Below are positions 21,457 through 31,800 of a DNA stretch of 64,000 nt, piece after piece. Below the pieces are notes generated by a model. That model saw nothing but the letters and a program-made list of their open reading frames with translations. It was not told the DNA's origin and searched no databases. The stretch comes from Syngnathus acus (Eukaryota; Chordata; Actinopteri; Syngnathiformes; Syngnathidae): contig NC_051102.1 of assembly GCF_901709675.1 (NCBI RefSeq), positions 7,847,412 through 7,911,411 of the forward strand, given 5' to 3'. The first letter of the stretch is position 1, and each line of letters starts with the position of its first letter. The position numbers were made by a program, and so were the translations under genes.

Positions 21457-23757
21457 ATGGCGCTCAGTTCGGGCGGCTGGGCTCCGCAGGTCTCGCTGCT
21501 CGGTTCTTCCCAGTCCGGAGCCTTCGACGTCGGCCTCGCTCCCTCTTCGGCTTGCTGTAGCACAGTCTTAATGTCCGTCCGCGTGTCGGTGTCCCATTCC
21601 GGTATTCGTCCCTTGTGCCTGCCCGGAGCAGACAGCGAGGCTCTGCGACTCCAGCTCAGCATGGATCCGAGCCGGGCCGGAGAGTTTCGATTGGCCCTGC
21701 GGGACACCAGCGGGAACCGCAACGTGGTGAGACTTCATCATTAAACACCAGCAGCCTGCCGAACGTAACTTTTGATCTATATTTTGATTACGTTTTCAAG
21801 AAAACCTATTAAATTAGTATGAACATTTGCGTAACAGTTATTAATAATACCAATGTGTAAACTAGCCAAATTTGAAAACAGGCTACAACTAAGGGTGATC
21901 ATTGCGCTGCGCCGTTTTTCTAAATTGGTGACGGTCCAAAATGACCACATTTATTATTATTCTCGTGTAGTCTGACAGTCAACTGTGGCTAACTATTTAC
22001 ATTTAATGAACGTCATATAAGAGCTGTTAACAGAGTATTTCTCCTACAGTTATGACTGGGTGTACTTACTCACCTGTAGAGGGCAGGAGAACACACTAAC
22101 ACACTTTTTCTTCCCGTCCAGTTGGTAGAGTTCGACCTGCGCTCGGTGCACTACGAGGTGAAGTCGGCGCGCTGCCATGAGATGCGTCTGACGGCGCCGC
22201 CTCACGACTTTATCCGCTTTTCCTTCCGCTGTGATCGCGAGGCAGAGGAGTGGGCCACCGTGGTCATGTCGTCGCTGCGAGAGGCCCAACGGGGTCCGTT
22301 TTCTCTTTCTCTGTGATGTTCATGTACATCGACGTGCACTTGTGACTTCTTTTGTCTGCAGTTGCAAACATGGCCACCTATGAAACAAGCGGCAAGCAAA
22401 TAGAGGCCGTCGCCGCTACGGAACCGTCGCTTCCGCTTGTCGGTGGGTGTCACCGCTTATCCGCTAACTTGAACTCCTTGATGCATATACTCACTTCTTA
22501 TAATTTGCTTCAGAGGAGCTTTGCTTGGAGCTCGTCAAGGCGGTGGAGGCCGGCGACGCACAGGCTGCTGCCCACCACGCGTCGGCGCTGGCCCGGCACA
22601 AAGCGGCTCTGAGCATCCAGCCGGCGGAGAAGAACTACGCTAGTGGGGAGATCAGGTACTAGAACAGCAAGTTTCTGTCGTGTGCTTGTACCTGATTATG
22701 TGAAAGTTCCTTGTCTTTCTAATTCAATGGCTCCATGTCAACAAATTGTTGTCTGACAGCTTGTCCGTGGTGGTGGAGGACGTTTCGTCTTCCTGTTGCT
22801 TCACAGTCAAAGTCTTCCCCTACATGACGGTGGCTGCACTCAAACAACAGGTTACAACTCAACTTGGAACAAAACACCTCCATTCGCATCACCGAGTAAC
22901 ATCCGTTACCTCCCTCAGGTGTTTGCCGAGTACGGCTTCCACCCACGCGTGCAGCGCTGGGTGATGGGTCAGTGTCTATGCACAGACCCCCGCTCACTGG
23001 CGTCCTACGGCGTGCAGCGCGACGGCGACACGGCGTATCTCTACTTGATCTCGGCGCGCCAGGCTCGCATCACGCGACAGCTGTTCCAGCAGGATCTGGA
23101 GGGCGCCCTGTCCGCCCCGGCCCTTCTGCCCGGCAACGGCCCCGCGTCACAAGACCGCCGAGGCTACAGCACATTGCCACCGCGGTTACCCCACACCGGC
23201 CAGGGTACGTCTATACACGGTTCCTCCACTGGTAGGACGATTCTCAATACAACCTTTCAAAGGCGTTCAAGAACTTTCTGGCATTTCAAAATGTAAAATT
23301 CAGAGCAGCCAGTTATTTTGGTGAGCTTTGATATTAGCACTTCATGTTGTTGCTTGTACATTAGAAGGAAAAGTTACCAAATATGATTGCTTTGATGAGT
23401 ATTTTGTTAAATCACAGGTGGTGGCGATAAACCAGCGGACCTACAGGTTGTTCTTGACATGGAGAATCTGCATTTGAGCAACAAACCTACTAGACCACAG
23501 GTAACTCAGCATTTTAAACAGGGTCAATTTACAACCTAAACTATTTTGCCACAAATACTTTAAAGGGAGCAATATTGTAAAGTTTGGCCAATATCTCCTG
23601 CTTCCTGTAGACGGAGTGGGCGTGTCCCTCATGCACTTTCATCAACAAGCCTTCTCGTCCGGGCTGCGAGATCTGCGCTACAGCCAAACCCGACGCACAC
23701 GCCACCAACGTCCTCCAGCAGGCAGCGCGCGGCGAGCTGGCCTCGAGCAGCAGCTGA
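21457..23757 (+). CDS. sharpin: SHARPIN, linear ubiquitin assembly complex subunit
   Basis: Accessory subunit of LUBAC (with HOIP and HOIL-1), which makes Met1-linked ubiquitin chains in NF-kappaB signalling. Eight exons: 21457-21726, 22122-22293, 22362-22442, 22514-22655, 22760-22850, 22919-23204, 23418-23500, 23611-23757, joining to 423 aa (human 387). Residues about 15-147 correspond to the N-terminal PH-like domain ([19 protein letters not shown], then [12 protein letters not shown]). Residues about 222-305 are the ubiquitin-like domain ([33 protein letters not shown]). The C-terminus has an NZF finger, W378 with C380, C383, C394 and C397 ([20 protein letters not shown]), which in the family binds ubiquitin. 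The protein stops soon after the NZF, with no RBR domain, which excludes HOIL-1 (RBCK1). The start at 21457 was chosen because the frame upstream is not conserved. Confidence 0.93.
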
Positions 23758-23784
23758 CCACCCTTTGCCGCCATCTCCTCTCTC

Positions 23785-23835
23785 GTACACCTCACACACA
23801 CATGCACGCGTGCGCACACACACACAAACACAATG
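23785..23835. repeat. (CA)n microsatellite in sharpin 3' UTR
   Basis: Interrupted CA/CG run (ACACACACATGCACGCGTGCG then ACACACACACA) starting about 28 bp after the sharpin stop. Confidence 0.75.
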
Positions 23836-24989
23836 CTATGCCAGTGTTGCCATACATGTTGTCTACATACACCGCAATGATTGTCAAGTGCACTGAAACT
23901 CCTGGCAGCCGATTGGCTGCTGGAGACGTTTGAAGCACTGTAGCATGACGCCGGAAAGGAGAGTTTGGCCATTGTTCACGGACAAAACCCTTCAAGTTTA
24001 GCCGCACCTCGTTTTTTCTTTTTTAATTTAAATTTTAAGAAAAAAATGGTGCCCTTATATTTATTGAAGGGGAGGCGGTGCCGGCAGGTGCGGGAGAACG
24101 TCGGGGTCTCTGTTAGGCTAAAACTGTGAAGTTGGCGTTGGAGATGACAGTTTGTTTACAGGGTGGTTACAAGTGCTTTTACTCTTTACAAATCGACTTT
24201 GATGGACATGTTTTTCTTTTCAACTATTTTTAATCGGTGTACATTTTAGGAGCTTTGATTTGACTTCACATTAGATTCCCTCTTCAAGGTGTAACAGCAA
24301 CGGAATGATATCAGTACATATGACTGGGTTTAAAAAATAAAAAATGCAAATGACAGATCAATAAACAATTACCATATCACGTGGTTGTCTTGAGAAAATG
24401 GAGCGAAATCAATCATTAGGTCAACATCACTGTTTTAGAACCTTGAAAACAACAGGGCACCAGCAGTTTCATTTCAAAAGCAAGACGCAGAACGTTTTAA
24501 AACAAGTATAAAAACAAGCTCACAGCTCCACAATGTACTTTTGTCCTTTCTCAAATGCTAATAAAACAACATACGTAATATTCAAATATTTTCTTTTTGC
24601 ATAAATAGTGTTGAGCATTACTTCATTAACGTGGAAACGACAATACAAATTAGGGGCGAGCATTTAAATACATTGCCTTAATTGACAATGGGAAAATAAA
24701 CAGGCAATCAGTTATTTCCACTTGGATAGCTTCCCCTTAAAGAGTTCTTCAAACGGCAAACCTAGTTGTTGGGACTGAATCTGGTTGCAGCCAAGTAGTG
24801 CACTCAATTTTGCCTCTATTTCTTCAAGACAAAAAAAATCTCTCAATTGATACCCCTCCCTAATATAAGTCGTGTCAAACAAATGTACAGTCATTAATGT
24901 ACAGTCATTCTTCTCATGGAATACCTGCCAATCCTTGGTGGACAAAGTACCTGAGATCACTTTTGTTGAGTCGAAGGCTTATAGGTGGA
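23836..24989. other. Convergent sharpin / gpaa1 3' region
   Basis: Holds the 3' UTRs of the two convergent genes. Plus-strand AATAAA occurs at 24336-24341 and 24360-24365 and is the likely sharpin poly(A) region. A minus-strand AATAAA lies near 24064-24058 and could serve gpaa1, which would make the transcripts overlap. An 82-codon minus-strand open frame at 24712-24960 has no family match and is read as UTR. Confidence 0.45.
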
Positions 24990-27900
24990 CTACTTCCAGA
25001 AAAGGATATTCCAGAGAACCAGCCAGCAGGGATACACCATCAGCGTCAGTAGCGGGAAGACCATCGAGCCGTACAGCGTGTGGTCCAGGATGCCCTGCGA
25101 GATAACAGACAGGAACTGCAGCCAGCAGTCCTGGAAGCCCATCGGCATCTCCTGTAGCTCATAGAAGGCAAAGACGGAGAAAAGCAGCGTGCAGGCCGGG
25201 CTGAGGATCACCATGACCAAGGCCGTCGGGAACCTGACGGAAGCGACAAGCGGTCGGTCAGTCTGAAGGAGGAGGTCGATGCTTGATGTGTACTGTTCAT
25301 ACTTGGGCATGTGTGGCGTGATGCTGGCGGCCACGGGCACCAGCGTGAGGGCGAGGATGAAGCCCAGTGAGAAGTTGAGCAGGGCGGTGCAGCCCAGCAG
25401 CACGGCCAAGTACAACATGGTCACTAGCTTTAGAACCCTCCAGCCCTGCTCCGTCCCCTCGCCAGACACAAATCTGTCACGCATGATATTGTTGAACTTT
25501 ATATTTCATTTTTAAGACCCACAAATCACATGTTACCTGTGCGTGTTGTGAGGCAGAGCCATGCCGGCCGTGTACACCGCGATGACCGTCAGCACCACGG
25601 CCTCCGTCTCGGACACCGGGAAGTGCTCCACCGCCATTTCCTGGAAGCGGACGGGCAGCGTGTAGAGGGCCGCTCCGGTCAAGTGGCTGATCACCAGAGG
25701 GGTCAGCACAGACAGCACGAGAGGACTGGACTGTTTTGAGAGAGGCGGGGCGGGGCGTGGATTAGCACAGACGTACGTCGAGTGGCAAATGTCGTCTTGC
25801 GCAAAGCGATAGCAACCTGCTCCACATTGGCGACGCCGTCTTCTGTCGCTGGAGACACTGAGAGTTCAACCCACAGGTCCAAAGCCTTTGTTTTGGTCAA
25901 GAATAATATTGAACACATGAAGAGTTCTGCTTCTTTTGTTTTCACCAGGCTGAAAGTAAGGATACGCGCAGCGGCAGGCTGATGGCGACAAGGCCGAAGG
26001 CCGTCATGTAGTAACTGATGGGAACAAAGTGGGACAGAGAGGGCAAAAGGTAGAAGAAATAGGCCTGGTGCAGGCGCTCCAGGAGGTTGTTCAGCTTGCG
26101 GTACATTGCCTCCAGGAGCCTAAAAGTACACACACACATACAAAGGAATCAAAACATTCACGTTTCTGTGTTTACAGTTTTTAAAAATTGGAGTTGAGGG
26201 CAATTGACGTCGCTCCTCGTTAGGACTCCCGTCGATGCCGCTTGACAAAGAGTTAAGATGGAACGCTAACACCAACCTGCCGACGGAGTTGACAGAAGTC
26301 TTGTACTGACGGTAGCTGTTGATGCCTTTGATGGTGGCCGCCTCCACGTTGTAGCGCAGGAAGAGCCCGTGGTCGCCCCAAGGATGCCCACTGGCCTGCT
26401 TGACCATCATCAGCATCATGGTCTGCACGGCATGGGTGTAGCCGGAGAGGCTTTCCCAGTCGTTCCGCTGCAGCTGTGGTGCAACATTTTAGGATGAACG
26501 CACATTACAACAGGCATGTGTTTTGGTTTTGCCCGTTTTCTACCTTGCCCTGGATTGTGCACAGGACATCAAACTTATGGCAGAAAGCATAGAAGAGGTT
26601 CATGAGGTCCAGGTTGGGCAGCTGCCCGTTGAGCCCCTCCAGCACGATGTCCAGGCTGGTCACCACGTTGCTACTGAGTTCCAAGGACAGCGCCGCCTGG
26701 ATGGAACCAGCGCGGCCTTGGATAGGCGACCAGTTCATTCCTACGCAGAGGAAGACGTCGATGACGCCTGATTGTCCCAGGACGTACACGAGGAGGGGCG
26801 GGTCACCTGAGATGTTGGTATGGTGGTATCCCTCCAGCCAGGCCTGGATGCCGATCAGATCGTGTTCATTGACGAGGAAGATGATGTCCTTGGCCCAGTA
26901 CACCTGACCTATGAACGGGAAAACAAGATGAAACATTTATTTTCACTTTCTATTGTTGCATCATGTCCACTCTTATGTCAAACTTACTTCTGAAGTACTG
27001 CGCCAAAACCAGCAGCAGCCCCACAGCTTGGTTGTTGTCATCTTCTAGACCGCACTGAGCGGTCAGAATCAGCGCTTCGGTCCTTGGAGCTCGAGGGGCG
27101 CGGAGGATGCCGTACACGTTTGTACCTTTCACCATCTTGACAGAAAACAAGGGAGAAATGACGTTTGAGTCCGAAAATGTGTGACAAGAGTCGACTTACG
27201 AATCTCTCTTTGTTTTCATCCGGGAAGGGCAGTGTGTGGGAGAAGGTCTGTGTGTACACCTCCAGGCCTCGATCTCGCATGGCTTTCACCAGCCAGTTCA
27301 CCGGCATCCCTCTGCATCCAAAATAATTCTCTTCCAACAGAACCGTTTGCCATCCATCCGAACGTTGTCAGTCTTACCCGGCTTCCTCTTTTTCCACCCC
27401 AAACTCCCTGGCCGTTACAATGGCCCTCTCTCCGGCTTGGAAGCGCTCTTCCACCATGGTGGAACCCATGGCGTTCTCGGACATGTACGTGCGCAGGTTG
27501 AACGGCTCGAAGGCCAAACCCATGAAGCAGGCCATGCCTACCATGTAGCACAGAAGACTGGAGGGGCGGAAGAGGAATGAGAGGTTCAAGACAGGATCAT
27601 GATATCTTCCGCCAATTAAACTAGTTTCTCAATTTACATTCTTGCTCGTTCTAACGTCTTGTCTGGTATCTTGTGATATAGCTCAAAATGCATTTTGTGC
27701 TATCAAATGTGATCTAACTGTGATGAATTTTCGCAGGAGACATTCAAAAGAACACAGCCATTCCTCTTACAAATGGACAATAGGAATTATGATCTCTGAG
27801 ACTGGTCTTACCAAAATGCTCCTCGCCAAGATTTCTGGGCCATACTTTTGGTTCTTGACATTAAGACCTACTACTGTCCCTGGTTTTGTGAACTAGTTCG

Positions 27901-28155
27901 TCTCTGTTCAAAGCTCTCTGTGAGCATTGAAGTAGTGCTTTGAAATGCAACATGCCTTTATGTTATATAACCACTCCCGTTGTGTATTGCCTTTGCTGTT
28001 AAGGATATTGGAAATATTACAAATAAAAGCTTCTTTTAAAAAAATCTTATGAACATGAATGTGAGCGCAAAATGAACACACCAGATTGGAGCATTGAGGC
28101 GAGTCAGTACTCTGACCATTGCCTTTCTTCTGGTGGGATCAGACAGAAGACCCAT
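24990..28155 (-). CDS. gpaa1: GPI transamidase component GPAA1
   Basis: ER-membrane subunit of the GPI transamidase, which attaches GPI anchors to proteins; it contains an M28 peptidase-like luminal domain. Twelve exons: 28155-28082, 27557-27378, 27311-27200, 27135-26988, 26908-26807, 26740-26544, 26473-26277, 26119-25966, 25885-25817, 25730-25537, 25473-25303, 25233-24990; joined length 613 aa (human 621). Start [11 protein letters not shown] and a first membrane segment ([16 protein letters not shown]) match the family, then [50 protein letters not shown] and GLFLRY. The C-terminal half is multi-spanning ([35 protein letters not shown]) and ends [12 protein letters not shown]. Two introns, 26741-26806 (66 bp) and 25234-25302 (69 bp), are multiples of three without stops; splicing is assumed because the joined text then matches the family. 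Confidence 0.94.
27558..28081 (-). other. gpaa1: gpaa1 intron 1
   Basis: A 524-bp intron, much longer than the other gpaa1 introns. An AATAAAAGC on the plus strand near 28021 hints at an inserted retro-sequence, but no family was recognised. Confidence 0.4.
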
Positions 28156-28708
28156 GGTGCTCTGGAATGATTCCTACAGCAAACATATAAATTACTGGCG
28201 TATTCAAATACATAGACAGATAAATAAATGTTAAATACACACTGTTTGGTACGGTTTTCGTTCTCGCGACACCTGCTCGCACTGGCAATTTTCATGCACC
28301 CGGCTAACTAGCTAACACAGCGACGATATAGTTTTTTAAGCACTAACACAAAACTATCATAAATTGATTATTGTATATTATCGTGTTTTATGGAGTGTAA
28401 AATAATTACCCTTCTCCAAATGTGAACGCCGGCCAGAAGAGCCGAAGGAGGGAGCGTTTGCTTCTACTCCCGTTTGGAATTTGCGTTGTTTCCACCCGGA
28501 AGAGCGAAATACAGGACGTACTTCCGGTATTAGAGGACCACCAAAACGAATGAAAAGTTCCTTTATCCAGCCATCCATCTATTGTCGGCCGCTTCTTCTT
28601 ACAATTATATAAAGCTGATTTGACAACAACTGGAGCTGTAATAAAGTGCTTCACATAAAGCTAAATAAATAAATAAATAAAACTTGCACATTACAGAAAG
28701 AACACGTA

Positions 28709-28714
28709 TTTATT
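28709..28714 (-). terminator. exosc4 poly(A) signal
   Basis: Minus-strand AATAAA 108 bp downstream of the exosc4 stop. A (TAAA)n plus-strand run lies just beyond at about 28662-28681. Confidence 0.6.
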
Positions 28715-28821
28715 ATTTCTTACATATACAAAATAATGTACAATGGTATTTGGTGGAAAACAAAAATGTGAAAAAGATTCTTGACTTGTTTGAGTCCAGG
28801 AAATGAAAATAAAATAACCAA

Positions 28822-31800
28822 TCAGTCTCCAGTGGCCAGCGAGGCCTCTTGGAGGTGTTGACGCACCACCTGGTCCAGGACCTTACTCACACCTTTGCAG
28901 GCCGTCATGGCGGCATCCATCATGGGCTCCAGATGGTCCTGGTGTAGCCTGGCGTCCATTTGCAGAAGCGCGATCTGTCCGCTGCGAGGCAGCAGCGCTA
29001 GTGCCAAGGAGCTCACGCCGCCACTCTCTTCAGCGTAGCATAGGTCGGCCAGTGGCGTTTCGTCCACGAAGCCCACAGTGGAGGCGCACACATAGTCCAA
29101 CATGGGTATGCCGGCATCGATCACAGCTAGGGTGGCAGCGTTTACGCACACGCTGTAGTTGCCTCCATCTGATTGGAGGATCTGTTGAAAAACAACAAGG
29201 TCTATGATCATTAGACCATTAGGCCAAAACCAGCAGACACCGAGACAGCTTCTTCCCCCAGGCTGTTGCTCTGATGAACTCACACCACTCATAGAGTCTC
29301 AGAGGCATTACTGTGCAATAACATCCTGCTCTTCACACCTTTTGAATTTGTCTACACTGTTTTTGCCATTATTCACATGTCCTGAGTGTTGTTAGTCACC
29401 TATATGTTGAACAGAGGGTGTGTTTTACCGAAGTCAAATTCCTTGTTTGGCACGCTCAAACATGGCGAATAAAAACTCTTGAATCTTGAAATTAGGGGTG
29501 TAACGATTCATCGATACACATCGATTAATCGATATAATGCTCTACGATTTGTTGGCATCGATGCTAAACGTAAACATCGATCTATATCGCCCGTTTTTGA
29601 CCTCGGACATTATACACGACTTTATTTTGAAATCCAGTTCATTGTTGCTTGCTTCCTCTTTCCGGGAGCAGTGCGCGGCGTGTTGAGTTGTGAGCAGAGC
29701 AGGCACGTGGAAGGGGAGGCGACAACTACGCGGCTCCTGGGCTGGTGCTATGGCTAGTGTCCAAGAAGACGAGGAAATTCGCTCCCCTTTGGGCTTCAAG
29801 TCATTCGTTTGGAAGCACTTTGTAATTTCCTAAATAAAGAGTTTGCAGTACGTTGTTGATTTTGCGTATGAATTGTTATAAATCAGGATATTGTTCTATA
29901 TCGATCGTAGAGCACTATATCGTGATGTATCGTGAATGAATCACAGCAGGCTTTAAGATATCGGCGAATATCGTATCGTGTTCTTTGTATCGATATGATA
30001 TCGTATCGTTACAAAACCCGCGATTTACACCCCTAGTTTGTAACCCTAACCTTGATTTAAAACCCTAGTCGGAAACCCTAACCCTAGCTTGAAACCCTAA
30101 TTAGCAATGGCAAAACTCCTTGGAAACCTTGGTCGGAAACCCCAACCCTAGTTTTGAAAGCCTAGTTAGAAACCCTAATCTTAGAAACCCTAAAAGTAGT
30201 TTGAAACCCTCGTTGGAAACCCTAACAGCTTTAAAACCTAGTTTGTAACCCTAAGTTTGGTTTAAAACCCTAGTCGGAAACCCTACCCCTTGTTTGAAAC
30301 TTTAATTAGCGATGGCAAAACTCCTTGGAAACCCTGGTCGGAAACCCTAACCCTAGTTTTGAAAGCCTAGTTAGAAACCCTGATCTTAGAAACCATAAAA
30401 GTAGTTTGAAACCCTCGTTGGAAACCCTAACCCTAGCATTAAAACCTAGTTTGTAACCCTAACCTTTGTTTAAAACCCTAGTCGGAAACCCTAACCCTAG
30501 TTTGAAACCCTAAATAGCAATGGCAAAACTCCTTGGAAACCCTGGTCGGAAACCCTAACCCTCGTTCTGAAAGCCTAGTTAGAAATCCTAATCTTAGAAA
30601 CCCTAAAAGTAGTTTGAAACCCTCGTTGGAAACCCTAACCCTAGCTTTAAAACCTAGTTTGAAACCCTAACCTTGGTTTAAAACCCGAGTCGGAAACCCT
30701 GAGCCTAGTTTGAAACCCTAATTAGCGATGGCAAAACTCCTTGGAAACCCTAGTCGGAAACCCTAACCCTAGTTTTGAAAGCCTAGTTAGAAACCCTAAC
30801 CCTAACTCTAGTTTTGAAAGCCTAGTTAGTAACCCTAACCCTAGTTTTGAAAGCCTAGTTAGAAACCCTAACCCCAACCCTAATCCTAACCCTAACCCTA
30901 ACTTTGGAAACCCTAGTCGAAAACCCTAACCCTAGTTTTGAAAGCCTAGTTAGAAACCCCAATCTTAGAAACCCTAAAAGTAGTTTGAAACCCTCGTTGG
31001 AAACCCTAACCCTAGCTTTAAAACCTAGTTTGAAACCCTAACCTTGGTTTAAAACCCTAGTCGGAAACCCTGAGCCTAGTTTGAAACCCTAATTAGCGAT
31101 GGCAAAACTCCTTGGAAACCCTAGTCGGAAACCCTAACCCTAGTTTTGAAAGCCTAGTTAGAAACCCTAACCCTAACTCTAGTTTTGAAAGCCTAGTTAG
31201 TAACCCTAACCCTAGTTTTGAAAGCCTAGTTAGAAACCCTAACCCCAACCCTAATCCTAACCCTAACCCTAACTTTGGAAACCCTAGTCGAAAACCCTAA
31301 CCCTAGTTTTGAAAGCCTAGTTAGAAACCCCAATCTTAGAAACCCTAAAAGTAGTTTGAAACCCTCGTTGGAAACCCTAACCCTAGCTTTAAAACCTAGT
31401 TTGAAACCCTAACCTTGGTTTAAAACCCTAGTCGGAAACCCTGAGCCTAGTTTGAAACCCTAATTAGCGATGGCAAAACTCCTTGGAAACCCTAGTCGGA
31501 AACCCTAACCCTAGTTTTGAAAGCCTAGTTAGAAACCCTAACCCTAACTCTAGTTTTGAAAGCCTAGTTAGTAACCCTAACCCTAACCCTAGTTTTGAAA
31601 GCCTAGTTAGAAACCCTAACCCCAACCCTAACCCTAACTTTGGAAACCCTAGTCGAAAACCCTAACCCTAGTTTTGAAAGCCTAGTTAGAAACCCCAATC
31701 TTAGAAACCCTAAAAGTAGTTTGAAACCCTCGTTGGAAACCCTAACCCTAGCTTTAAAACCTAGTTTGAAACCCTAACCTTGGTTTAAAACCCTAGTCGG

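Noticed and set aside
24712-24960. 82-codon minus-strand frame just after the gpaa1 stop
   Set aside because: No family match and sits in the gpaa1 3' UTR; gpaa1 already ends with the conserved NILFWK.
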